Program-made: the position numbers and the translations under genes
Notes under the pieces: generated by a model
Told to the model about the DNA's origin: nothing
The model's input: the letters and a program-made list of their open reading frames with translations, nothing else
The model's database searches: none
Shown here: piece by piece, positions 1 through 5,368 of the stretch
How the letters are laid out: every line of letters starts with the position of its first letter
How positions within the stretch are numbered: the stretch's first letter is position 1
DNA from: Akkermansiaceae bacterium
GTDB taxonomy: Bacteria > Verrucomicrobiota > Verrucomicrobiia > Verrucomicrobiales > Akkermansiaceae
DNA length: 6,190 nt
Direction of reading: 5' to 3'
Assembly: GCA_023300065.1 (NCBI GenBank)
Contig: JALZWJ010000248.1
Location: 1-6,190, forward strand

Positions 1-922
1 GGTAGTAATCGCCTAGCCGCTTTCGGAAGTAGTGAAGCTCCCACGGGTCGTTGTCATCGGTGAGATGCTCGGAGACGATATCGCGGGCACTTTGTTCCGT
101 GACTTGGCAGCCTTTCATTTTGAGGGCTTTGACAACGTGGTGGATGTAGAAGGCGAACCCGTCAGTTTCTTGAGCGATGATCGCCGCGACTTCCTCAGGG
201 TTTTCGCAGGGGAGGGCTTCGCCGCGGATTAGTTTATTGGCGAGTTCGGCTGCAGCGTTTTGGGTCAGTGGGGGTATTTCAATCTGGTAGAGATCATTGA
301 CGGATGCTGCCGCCTTTTTGCTCAGGGTTTGGAGGACATGGTGGATTCCGATGGAGCCCGTGATGACCATTCTTAGATCGAATTCCTGTCGGAGCCCGCG
401 AAGGACATCTAGAACTTCGAGAGCGGTGGCCTCTCCTTCTCTGTCGCGAATGTGTTCGAGCATGTAGGGCATCTCATCCCAAAGGAATAAGAGTCTGTCG
501 TCTTTATCTTCTCGGTCCTTGCTCAGGTCCTGAATCGAGCAGGTGAGAATGTCTTTCCACGCGGAGGGCTGGAGGGTGGGGATCTTGAATACTCCGCTTA
601 CTTCTCCTCCTCCGAGAGTCTTGAAGAGTTCTTTTGCTCTGCGGGCGACTCTGTGTTTTCCCGATAGGAAGGAGTCAATGTGGCGATAGACCGACACTGC
701 GAAATCGTTTGCGGTATGGTATCGTTCCAAATCTTGGAAGATCGGAGCCCAGCCTTCTCTGGGTTCGCCGAGCATTTTCGTTGCGATGGTTGTTTTTCCG
801 ATCCGTCGTTCGGCGGTTTTAATAACGCTCTGCTGCTCTAGCGTGTCCCAAATGACTTCGATGATTTGAGCTCTACCGATGATGGCGTCGATGGGGATCT
901 TTCCTCCGGGATTTGCTTTCAT
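1..922 (-). CDS. AAA+/STAND-like ATP-binding protein, C-terminus missing (runs off left edge)
   Basis: My reverse-strand translation gives 307 codons open to the window edge, starting at the ATG at 922. The protein opens with GRAQIIEVIWDTLEQQ (16-31), typical of the region before the P-loop in these ATPases. The Walker A is AERRIGKTT (37-45), with Lys43 and Thr44 and an Ala where the first Gly normally sits. The Walker B is LLFLWDE (144-150), with Asp149 and Glu150. RMVITGSIG (184-192) resembles a sensor-1 strand. The last visible part, HYFRKRLGDYY, looks like the linker before a C-terminal winged helix in related proteins, so the missing part may bind DNA (inference). It is presumably a cytoplasmic ATP-dependent switch; the partner is unknown. 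There is no ribosome binding site. A near-consensus promoter lies so close that the mRNA may be leaderless. It is divergent from the DUF1456 gene. Confidence 0.85.
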   Translation of the reverse strand, partial: MKANPGGKIPIDAIIGRAQIIEVIWDTLEQQSVIKTAERRIGKTTIATKMLGEPREGWAPIFQDLERYHTANDFAVSVYRHIDSFLSGKHRVARRAKELFKTLGGGEVSGVFKIPTLQPSAWKDILTCSIQDLSKDREDKDDRLLFLWDEMPYMLEHIRDREGEATALEVLDVLRGLRQEFDLRMVITGSIGIHHVLQTLSKKAAASVNDLYQIEIPPLTQNAAAELANKLIRGEALPCENPEEVAAIIAQETDGFAFYIHHVVKALKMKGCQVTEQSARDIVSEHLTDDNDPWELHYFRKRLGDYY

Positions 923-928
923 AGATTC

Positions 929-956
929 ATAATACGTCAAAATTAACGTATGTCAA
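929..956 (-). promoter_or_regulatory. Sigma-70-type promoter of the ATPase gene
   Basis: On the minus strand a perfect -35 TTGACA (956-951) is followed after 16 nt by a -10 TATTAT (934-929), five of six matches to consensus. Transcription would begin about seven bases further on, at roughly 921-923. The ATPase ATG is at 922, so the message would have little or no leader. Both hexamers overlap the dyads at 934-965. Confidence 0.6.
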
Positions 957-965
957 ATTTGACGT
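934..965. promoter_or_regulatory. Two abutting 16-bp dyads, probable operator
   Basis: Site 1 (934-949) is ACGTCAAAATTAACGT, in which six of eight position pairs are complementary. Site 2 (950-965) is ATGTCAAATTTGACGT, with a perfect 12-bp palindromic core at 952-963. The sites touch without a gap. Together they hold three TTGAC(G/A) half-sites: 940-935 and 956-951 on the minus strand, and 959-964 on the plus strand. Site 1 fills the ATPase promoter spacer, and site 2 covers the -35 boxes of both divergent promoters. A dimeric repressor bound here could shut both directions. Its identity is not visible in the window. Confidence 0.5.
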
Positions 966-987
966 AAATTAATTCAGTGTGGATAAC
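959..987 (+). promoter_or_regulatory. Candidate promoter of the DUF1456 gene
   Basis: The -35 TTGACG (959-964) is followed after 17 nt by the -10 GATAAC (982-987), giving five and four matches to consensus. Transcription would start near 994, leaving a leader of about 120 nt before the ATG at 1117. A start there excludes use of the upstream in-frame GTG at 979. Confidence 0.35.
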
Positions 988-1084
988 TTGAATGGAGAGC
1001 CTTTGGCGTCGGGGCCTGAGGTCGTGATCTTAGTTTTGGTGACTAATTGCTGCTTCGGGCTGGGTTGTCTGTTAGTTTGGAGCG

Positions 1085-1101
1085 TCCTCCGGGAGGAGGG
1101 G
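1085..1101 (+). promoter_or_regulatory. Purine-rich ribosome binding site inside a palindrome, DUF1456 leader
   Basis: GGAGGAGGGG (1092-1101) is the only clear Shine-Dalgarno-like run before any gene in this window. It lies 15 nt before the ATG at 1117, which is rather far. TCCTCC at 1085-1090 is the exact complement of GGAGGA at 1092-1097, so the run could be masked by a short hairpin. Confidence 0.35.
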
Positions 1102-1131
1102 CTCAGAACGATTATTATGACTCAGAACGAT
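1102..1131 (+). repeat. 11-bp direct repeat across the DUF1456 start codon
   Basis: CTCAGAACGAT occurs at 1102-1112 and again at 1121-1131, with a 19-bp period. The first copy is in the leader. The second lies in the coding region and covers most of codons 2 to 5 (Thr-Gln-Asn-Asp). It may be a small tandem duplication or a site for a translational regulator; the sequence does not decide. Confidence 0.5.
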
Positions 1132-1617
1132 ATTCTACGCCGTTTGCGCTATGCGCTCGACATCAGTGACGGCCAGGTGGTTAAGATTTTTGCTCATGTG
1201 GGTGGTGATCTGAAGCCGGGGCAGGTGAGTGCTTGGTTGAAGCATGATGATCATGCTGAGTTTGAGGAGCTGCCGGAGGTGATGTTGTGTCGTTTTCTGG
1301 ATGGGTTGATCATTGAGAAACGGGGGGCACGTCCGGATGGGGTGGTCCCTAAGCCGCAGGAGTATCTTTCCAATAATGAGATCCTGAAGAAGATCCGGAT
1401 CGCGCTGACGCTGCGCGATGAGGATATGATGGATGTTTTTGCCTTGGAGGGTTTTGTGGTGACGAAGGCGGAGCTGGGATCGTTTTTTCGAAAGGAAGGG
1501 CAGCGCAATTTTGCGAAATGTCCGGAGCAGGTGTTGCGGAAGTTTTTGCAGGGGCTGGGTCAGCGGACGGGGAAGAAGAAGCGTGATTCTGAGGTTGATC
1601 GTAATTCTGAGAGCTAA
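1117..1617 (+). CDS. DUF1456 family protein (YehS-like)
   Basis: This encodes 166 residues, close to the roughly 156 of E. coli YehS, the family member I compare it with from memory. The protein is two tandem copies of the DUF1456 unit. The first starts NDILRRLRYALDISDGQVV and ends in RFLDGLIIEKRG. The second starts NEILKKIRIALTLRDEDMM and ends in KFLQGLGQRTGKK, followed by a basic, polar tail. The molecular role of the family is unknown. The ATG at 1117 is chosen because family members begin with M-x-x-N-D-I-L. A GTG at 979 would add 46 residues not found in the family and would lie upstream of the predicted -10 box. The gene is divergent from the ATPase, convergent with pdhC, and ends at a bidirectional terminator. 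Confidence 0.88.
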   Translation: MTQNDILRRLRYALDISDGQVVKIFAHVGGDLKPGQVSAWLKHDDHAEFEELPEVMLCRFLDGLIIEKRGARPDGVVPKPQEYLSNNEILKKIRIALTLRDEDMMDVFALEGFVVTKAELGSFFRKEGQRNFAKCPEQVLRKFLQGLGQRTGKKKRDSEVDRNSES

Positions 1618-1651
1618 AAAAAGCCCGTCTCTGGCGAGAGCGGGCTTCTTT
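1616..1651. terminator. Bidirectional rho-independent terminator between DUF1456 and pdhC
   Basis: AAGCCCG-TCTC (1621-1631) pairs with GAGA-CGGGCTT (1636-1647) around a TGGC loop, with one bulged G at 1640. The stem is flanked by seven A bases (1616-1622) and followed by CTTT. It therefore serves the DUF1456 message on the plus strand and, with a T7 tail, the pdhC message on the minus strand. Confidence 0.85.
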
Positions 1652-1674
1652 GAAAGGTTAGGATGCTTTGTTTT

Positions 1675-2985
1675 TTAGACGAGCATGAGGGCTGGGCTTT
1701 CGATGAGGCGCTTGATTTCGCCGAGGAACTTGGCGGCGACTGCTCCGTCGACGACGCGGTGGTCGCAGCTGACTCCGAGGTTCATGCGTAAGCCGGGGAC
1801 GATGGCTCCGTCCTTGACGACGGGCTTCTCGATGATGCCACCGACACTGAGAATGACGGCTTGTGGCGGGTTGACGATGGCGTCGAAGGACTCGATGCCC
1901 CACGCTCCGAGGTTAGAGATGGTGACGGTGCCGCCATCGAACTCGTTCGGGTGGAGTTTATTTTCGCGAGCGCGGCCGGCCATGGCCTTGATCTCGGTGG
2001 AGATGTCGAGGAGGGACTTTTGCTCGGCCTTCTTAACGACAGGAGTGACGAGGCCGTCATCCACTGCGATGGCGACTGAGATGCCAACGTGTGCAAACTG
2101 GACGATGTGATCTCCGTTGAAGGAGGCGTTGGCCTCTGGCACTGCGACGGAGGCATTGATGAGGGCTTTGACGACGAAGTCATTCACGGAATACTTGTTT
2201 CCATGAGTGGCCTCAGCCTGCGCGTTGATCTGCTTGCGCAGGCTCATGAGCGGTGCGGCATCGACCTCGAGGTGGAGGTAGAAGTGGGGGATTGTAGTCT
2301 TCGATGTGAGCAGGCGTTCGGCGATGATCTTACGCATACCGGAGAGCTGGATCTTTTTGTCCTCGGCTGATGATACGGGAGAGATGGCGGCTGGGGCAGG
2401 GGCGGCTGCAGCGGCTGTTGCGGTGGCAGGAGCGGCGGCGCTAGCGGGTGCTGAGGAAGCAGGAGCTCCAAGGACGTCCGCTTTCACGATGCGTCCACCA
2501 GGTCCAGTTCCGGAAATGGTAGAGAGGTCTACGCCCTCGGCTGCGGCAAGTTTCTTAGCGAGCGGCGAGGCTTTGATGCGACCAGTAGAAGTGGTGGCGG
2601 CGACGGCTGGAGCGGCTGCTGCAGCGGGCTGGTTTTTTTGGACAGCGGCGGCGGCTTTCTCGAGAGCTTGAGTCGCGGCGGGTGGTGCGGAAGAGGTGGC
2701 GGCTGCGGCCTTATTAGCGGCGGTCACGCCAGATCCTGCTGCTTCGCCATCTTCAAGGAGAATGGCGATGACGGAACCTACGGGGGCTTTGCCGCCTTCG
2801 GCGACGGAAATTTGCGAGAGGGTGCCTTCGTCGAAGGCTTCCATTTCCATGGTTGCTTTATCGGTCTCGATTTCAGCGATGATGTCGCCGATTTCAATTT
2901 CATCCCCTTCCTTCTTTAACCAGCGAACGACCGTTCCTTCGGTCATGGTGTCGGAGAGCTTCGGCATTTCAATTTGGATCGGCAT
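1675..2985 (-). CDS. pdhC: Dihydrolipoamide acetyltransferase, E2 of pyruvate dehydrogenase
   Basis: E2 moves the acetyl group from the E1-loaded lipoyl arm to coenzyme A, giving acetyl-CoA, and forms the core of the cytoplasmic complex. All parts of a 436-residue, single-lipoyl E2 are present. The lipoyl domain is at 1-78, with the lipoylated Lys43 in ETDKATME. An Ala/Pro linker spans about 81-135. The E1/E3-binding domain is at about 136-172 (RIKASPLAKKLAAAEGVDL, then GTGPGGRIVKADV). A second Ala-rich linker spans 173-207. The acetyltransferase domain is at about 210-436, with His409 and Asp413 in DHRVVDGA. The lipoyl domain most resembles mitochondrial-type PDH E2, so a 2-oxoglutarate or branched-chain enzyme is less likely. 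No E1 or E3 gene is adjacent. There is no ribosome binding site, and a terminator hairpin lies 23 nt upstream of the start. Confidence 0.95.
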   Translation of the reverse strand: MPIQIEMPKLSDTMTEGTVVRWLKKEGDEIEIGDIIAEIETDKATMEMEAFDEGTLSQISVAEGGKAPVGSVIAILLEDGEAAGSGVTAANKAAAATSSAPPAATQALEKAAAAVQKNQPAAAAAPAVAATTSTGRIKASPLAKKLAAAEGVDLSTISGTGPGGRIVKADVLGAPASSAPASAAAPATATAAAAAPAPAAISPVSSAEDKKIQLSGMRKIIAERLLTSKTTIPHFYLHLEVDAAPLMSLRKQINAQAEATHGNKYSVNDFVVKALINASVAVPEANASFNGDHIVQFAHVGISVAIAVDDGLVTPVVKKAEQKSLLDISTEIKAMAGRARENKLHPNEFDGGTVTISNLGAWGIESFDAIVNPPQAVILSVGGIIEKPVVKDGAIVPGLRMNLGVSCDHRVVDGAVAAKFLGEIKRLIESPALMLV

Positions 2986-3008
2986 AATCGTGAGAGTGTT
3001 CGTGAATT

Positions 3009-3030
3009 AAAAAACCCCGCAGGGGCGGGG
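3009..3030 (-). terminator. Rho-independent terminator after the winged-helix gene, just before pdhC
   Basis: On the minus strand CCCCGC (3030-3025), a four-base loop and GCGGGG (3020-3015) are followed by six T bases (3014-3009). This is a strong intrinsic terminator 67 nt after the stop codon of the upstream gene. Its T-run ends 23 nt before the pdhC ATG, so it could also work as an attenuator for pdhC. Confidence 0.8.
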
Positions 3031-3097
3031 GAGGAATAGCAGAGCCGGGGGCTTTTATAAAAGACAAATCCACCCGCTAGGGATGGAGGAGGTGGTC

Positions 3098-3595
3098 TTA
3101 GATAACTGCTGAGAAATTTTTACGGGCAAGGCGGCCCATGAGGTCTCGCGCCTCATGATATCCTTGCTTGGTGAGGCAGAAGGTTTTGTGGGCGTGGAGG
3201 TCTTCTCCTGTTACAAATTCGATGAGCCCTTTCTTCTCTAAATTCTCGACCGTGCTGGTGGTGTTGGATGGTTTGCGGCCATAGCTATCAAGGGTGACAT
3301 TCAGCGAGCGGGTATCGAGGTGCTCCACATTTTCGCGGTGTTTAAAGAAGCTCCCTAGTAAGACGCATTCGGGGCCGTTGAGGTCGAGACTAGAATTATC
3401 GAGGAAGCGACGAACTTCACGAAGTTCGTCAGAAGTTCGTTGATCTATCTGGACGCCAATTTTTTCCGTCCCTCCCTCGACCGCTTCCTTAGCTTCTACC
3501 ACTTTTTGGACCACTTCAGAGGCCAAACGCGCTCCCTCTAACTCGAGTGACCAAGTGAGTTCCGCGATATTTTTTAGAGTGGTGGAGTCGCTCAT
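3098..3595 (-). CDS. Hypothetical protein with probable C-terminal winged-helix domain
   Basis: The family of this 165-residue protein is not recognised. Residues 1-70 look helical and charged, possibly a coiled coil. About 75-156 read like a winged helix of the MarR/PadR shape. There is a first helix at 75-86 and a second near 97-105. A recognition-helix-like stretch follows, PSNTTSTVENLEKKGLI (109-125), then a wing around TGEDLHAHKTFCLTKQG and a closing helix. The segment from VENLEKKGLI to LTKQG has the usual 'separate strains, then turn' pattern of such regulators. A role as a small transcription regulator is inferred from this pattern only. The start ATG at 3595 has no ribosome binding site. 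The gene is divergent from the gene at 3762, and its coding sequence contains a perfect inverted repeat at 3409-3430. Confidence 0.75.
   Translation of the reverse strand: MSDSTTLKNIAELTWSLELEGARLASEVVQKVVEAKEAVEGGTEKIGVQIDQRTSDELREVRRFLDNSSLDLNGPECVLLGSFFKHRENVEHLDTRSLNVTLDSYGRKPSNTTSTVENLEKKGLIEFVTGEDLHAHKTFCLTKQGYHEARDLMGRLARKNFSAVI
3409..3441. repeat. Perfect 10-bp inverted repeat plus a third half-site inside the winged-helix gene
   Basis: GACGAACTTC (3409-3418) and GAAGTTCGTC (3421-3430) are exact inverted copies separated by AC. A third arm, GAAGTTCGTT (3432-3441), follows in direct orientation with a period of 11, about one helical turn. The repeat encodes part of the helical segment TSDELREVRR (54-63). 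It could be an intragenic operator or an mRNA hairpin with a nine-pair stem. Confidence 0.6.
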
Positions 3596-3601
3596 GGGAC
3601 T

Positions 3602-3630
3602 TAATTAGTAAAAAAATTATTAAAATGCAA
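3602..3630 (-). promoter_or_regulatory. Weak promoter candidate for the winged-helix gene
   Basis: On the minus strand TTGCAT (3630-3625) is followed after 17 very A/T-rich bases by TAATTA (3607-3602), only six bases from the ATG at 3595. The -10 match is poor, so the call rests mainly on the -35 box, the spacing and the A/T-rich context. If it is real, the message would again be nearly leaderless. Confidence 0.2.
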
Positions 3631-3727
3631 GTTATTTCGGGTATCCTTAATAAAAATGTGAAGTAAATTAGGAGTAAACTCTAAAAAACTGGACGATCTA
3701 AAGTTTTTTGCTAACTTGATCCCTGTC

Positions 3728-3743
3728 GGCGGACCGGTCTGCC
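3728..3743. promoter_or_regulatory. 16-bp palindrome upstream of the 197-residue gene
   Basis: GGCGGACCGGTCTGCC is palindromic apart from one G/T pair (3731/3740). It stands out as a G+C-rich island in an otherwise A/T-rich intergenic region and ends 18 bases before the ATG at 3762. It is a candidate operator or a short 5' hairpin; the protein that would bind it is unknown, though the divergent winged-helix protein is an obvious candidate. Confidence 0.35.
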
Positions 3744-3761
3744 CCGTAACTCCCCATTACC

Positions 3762-4355
3762 ATGAAATCCACTAGAATCTCGTATTTATCACCAGTAGAA
3801 GGCAGTGATTCTTCTCATGTAAGCCTGAGAGAACTTTCTCCAAATGAGGAGACTAAGATTAGTGCTTCTCTAAAAGCGAAAGATCTTAGGGCTAAGATTA
3901 CAGAGTGTTTTCAGAATGATGACGGGGTAAGTCTGCGTCTGAGAGACGAGTTTTCAATGGAAAAGATTGAAACTGTGGTGAACGAATGCCGCGCTCTGAT
4001 TTCGGAAAAAGCGATGACGAGTGAGAATTGGACGGCGATTGGAGAATTTTTAAGTCAAGAGCTCGACGAATTTAGTCAGACTAAAGAGGAGTTAGTCTTG
4101 GCGGAGCGGAAATGCGGGATGATTCAGCAAAAAGCGAACGAGATCTCTCAATCTGGAGATGCAGATGAGCTCAAAAGCCGTTTGATGGCCTGTGCGATGC
4201 TCCTTGCGGAGACTGAAATGCGCCGAGATCACTTGAATGAGAGGGTTTCGATGATTATCGAAGAGTTTGTGACTAGGATTTTAGCAAGCTTTAGTGGATC
4301 TGAATCCTACACGGGATTAGAGCTCCGTCTGCGCGCGGTTTTCGGTAGTTTTTAG
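3762..4355 (+). CDS. Hypothetical charged helical protein
   Basis: This encodes 197 residues and no family is recognised. After a polar N-terminus of about 30 residues, the protein appears almost wholly alpha-helical. Charged amphipathic stretches lie at about 66-84, 88-130 and 134-172, and the last two may form a coiled coil. The C-terminus ends in a hydrophobic VFGSF. No signal peptide, membrane helix or catalytic motif is visible, so it is probably cytoplasmic and may act by binding another protein. The ATG at 3762 has no ribosome binding site; I keep it as the first ATG of the open frame and because of its position after the divergent intergenic region. Base composition is clearly richer in A+T than the pdhC side, with AGA, TTA and similar codons. 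Transfer or weak expression are both possible. Confidence 0.65.
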   Translation: MKSTRISYLSPVEGSDSSHVSLRELSPNEETKISASLKAKDLRAKITECFQNDDGVSLRLRDEFSMEKIETVVNECRALISEKAMTSENWTAIGEFLSQELDEFSQTKEELVLAERKCGMIQQKANEISQSGDADELKSRLMACAMLLAETEMRRDHLNERVSMIIEEFVTRILASFSGSESYTGLELRLRAVFGSF

Positions 4356-4396
4356 TCTGACCTGATCCCGTTCTGAGGCGGTGACTGGAGGGCTCT

Positions 4397-4831
4397 CTAA
4401 AAGGTCGGGCCTTTTTGATGGTGCTGGATTGCTAGGTGGATCTCAGCGGGGAGGGCAATGCGTATGACCCGCGGTGTGCCGAGGTCATAAAGGAAGGATG
4501 TGCGTAGAAAGCCGTGATTTTCTTTAAGAAATCTTACGGCGGACCAGGGGATGAAAAGGGGCGGGTGGCTGATGCGGAAGATGGGCAGGACTGCTAAGTG
4601 CAGGCCTCTCGCATCAGTGTGAAGGGTGGCACAGCCGGTGTAATTTCCAAACCGACCGATGGTGATGCTCTGCGCCGAGTGGAGGGTCCCTTTTGCTGGG
4701 GAGAGTGCGGTGTAAAGCTTGGTGAGAGAGTTCCAGCCCAGGAGGGAAACTACTTTACAGCCTAAGCTCCAGATCACCAAAAATGAGGCGATGAAGACAA
4801 GGGTGATGAGGATGACGGATGAATGAGGCAT
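4397..4831 (-). CDS. Hypothetical membrane-anchored protein with one N-terminal helix
   Basis: This encodes 144 residues. A single hydrophobic helix at about 5-24, possibly to 32, should anchor the protein in the inner membrane, with a soluble domain of about 110 residues behind it. The soluble part contains a pattern I have seen in unnamed bacterial proteins: a GLHLAVLPIFRISHPPLF stretch followed by IPWSAVR (77-100). Here a beta-strand-rich domain meets an HPPL-x-IPW motif. No function is known to me. The gene begins 14 nt after the stop of the DUF4112 gene and has no ribosome binding site of its own, so co-transcription and possibly coupled translation are likely. It ends convergent with the gene at 3762, with only 41 bp between them. 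Confidence 0.65.
   Translation of the reverse strand: MPHSSVILITLVFIASFLVIWSLGCKVVSLLGWNSLTKLYTALSPAKGTLHSAQSITIGRFGNYTGCATLHTDARGLHLAVLPIFRISHPPLFIPWSAVRFLKENHGFLRTSFLYDLGTPRVIRIALPAEIHLAIQHHQKGPTF
4399..4416. terminator. Weak bidirectional terminator between convergent genes
   Basis: AAAAGG (4399-4404) pairs with CCTTTT (4410-4415) around a TCGGG loop. It has T bases on the plus side and A bases on the other. The stem is short and mostly A-T. It overlaps the last codons of the minus-strand gene that ends at 4397, so it is a doubtful but possible terminator for both directions. Confidence 0.35.
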
Positions 4832-4845
4832 GGAAAGTAATGTGA

Positions 4846-5322
4846 TCAGCTCCAGATCATACTGGCGGCGTAGAGGGCGACAGCTCCGATGAGAGAGAAG
4901 ACGGTGATGACGACGGCGAGCAGAATAAAGACGGGAGCCCAGCCTTGGTTTTCTGCGATGTCGCCTTGCGTTTTATCAAGATGGGCGCGGAGAAGGGTGT
5001 GGTTCCGGGTGTTCGATTTATACCAGAATGAGAAAAGGTCTCCTAAGATCGGGATCGCACCAATGAGGGCATTGAGGGCCCAGTTTGCCATCATGCGGAG
5101 ATAGACGCTTTTGGGGACCTTTTTCTTCACGCCTGCGGCGAGTAAAGTGAGGCCTAAGGTGGAGGTGGTAAAGTCCCCGAACCCAGGAATGAGGCCAATA
5201 AGGGGATCTAAGCCGATCCGCTTATCGGAGCCCGGAATTTTAACAAGATCGTCAAGAAGGTAGGCCGCCCACTTAGAGATCGTTGTCTTAATTGCGGGGC
5301 TTTTTGGTTCAGCGGGTTCCAT
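4846..5322 (-). CDS. DUF4112 family membrane protein
   Basis: This 158-residue protein carries the family's two signature blocks. The first spans 22-50, with LLDDLVKIPGSDKRIGLDP followed by GLIPGFGD (43-50). The second spans 84-111, with GAIPILGD (88-95) followed by FSFWYKSNTRNHTLL. The paired G-x-I-P-x-x-G-D motifs suggest an internal pseudo-repeat, with hydrophobic segments after or around each. A clear C-terminal membrane helix follows at about 130-155. The family's role is unknown; it is presumably an inner-membrane protein. The gene lies 46 nt downstream of the FKBP lipoprotein gene with no terminator between, and 14 nt upstream of another membrane protein gene, so the three probably form one envelope-related operon. 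A weak TATACC box just before the ATG could give an extra internal promoter. Confidence 0.85.
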   Translation of the reverse strand: MEPAEPKSPAIKTTISKWAAYLLDDLVKIPGSDKRIGLDPLIGLIPGFGDFTTSTLGLTLLAAGVKKKVPKSVYLRMMANWALNALIGAIPILGDLFSFWYKSNTRNHTLLRAHLDKTQGDIAENQGWAPVFILLAVVITVFSLIGAVALYAASMIWS

Positions 5323-5368
5323 CTTTGGTTGAAGGTATAGCTGCCCCGCTAATTAAGAAAAGCGTGAT

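Noticed and set aside
32..822. Short plus-strand open frames at 32-232 and 634-822
   Set aside because: Both lie antisense within the ATPase coding sequence, which has intact motifs throughout; neither resembles a protein.
919..930. Three-codon open frame (Met-Asn-Leu-stop) overlapping the ATPase ATG
   Set aside because: Its ATG lies inside the predicted -10 box, so it would not be in the transcript.
979..1116. GTG at 979 as start of a longer DUF1456 protein with a hydrophobic N-terminal segment (about residues 15-37)
   Set aside because: Family members start at M-x-x-N-D-I-L, there is no ribosome binding site before 979, and the predicted -10 box lies downstream of that codon.
2391..2720. 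Repetitive GCG/GCT-rich stretches
   Set aside because: These encode the flexible Ala/Pro linkers normal for E2 and are not a separate DNA repeat.
1685..3010. Several Ala-, Gly- or Arg-rich open frames in other frames of the pdhC region
   Set aside because: They arise from the G+C-rich codons and Ala/Pro linkers of pdhC, whose full domain order is certain.
3041..3063. AGCC/GGCT hairpin followed by TTTT, and the palindrome CTTTTATAAAAG
   Set aside because: The stem has only four pairs and no plus-strand gene ends nearby; the A/T palindrome alone is weak evidence for a site.
3424..3438. GTTC-N7-GTTC, like the alphaproteobacterial LexA box
   Set aside because: It is inside a coding sequence, falls out of the inverted repeat already described, and the organism does not look alphaproteobacterial.
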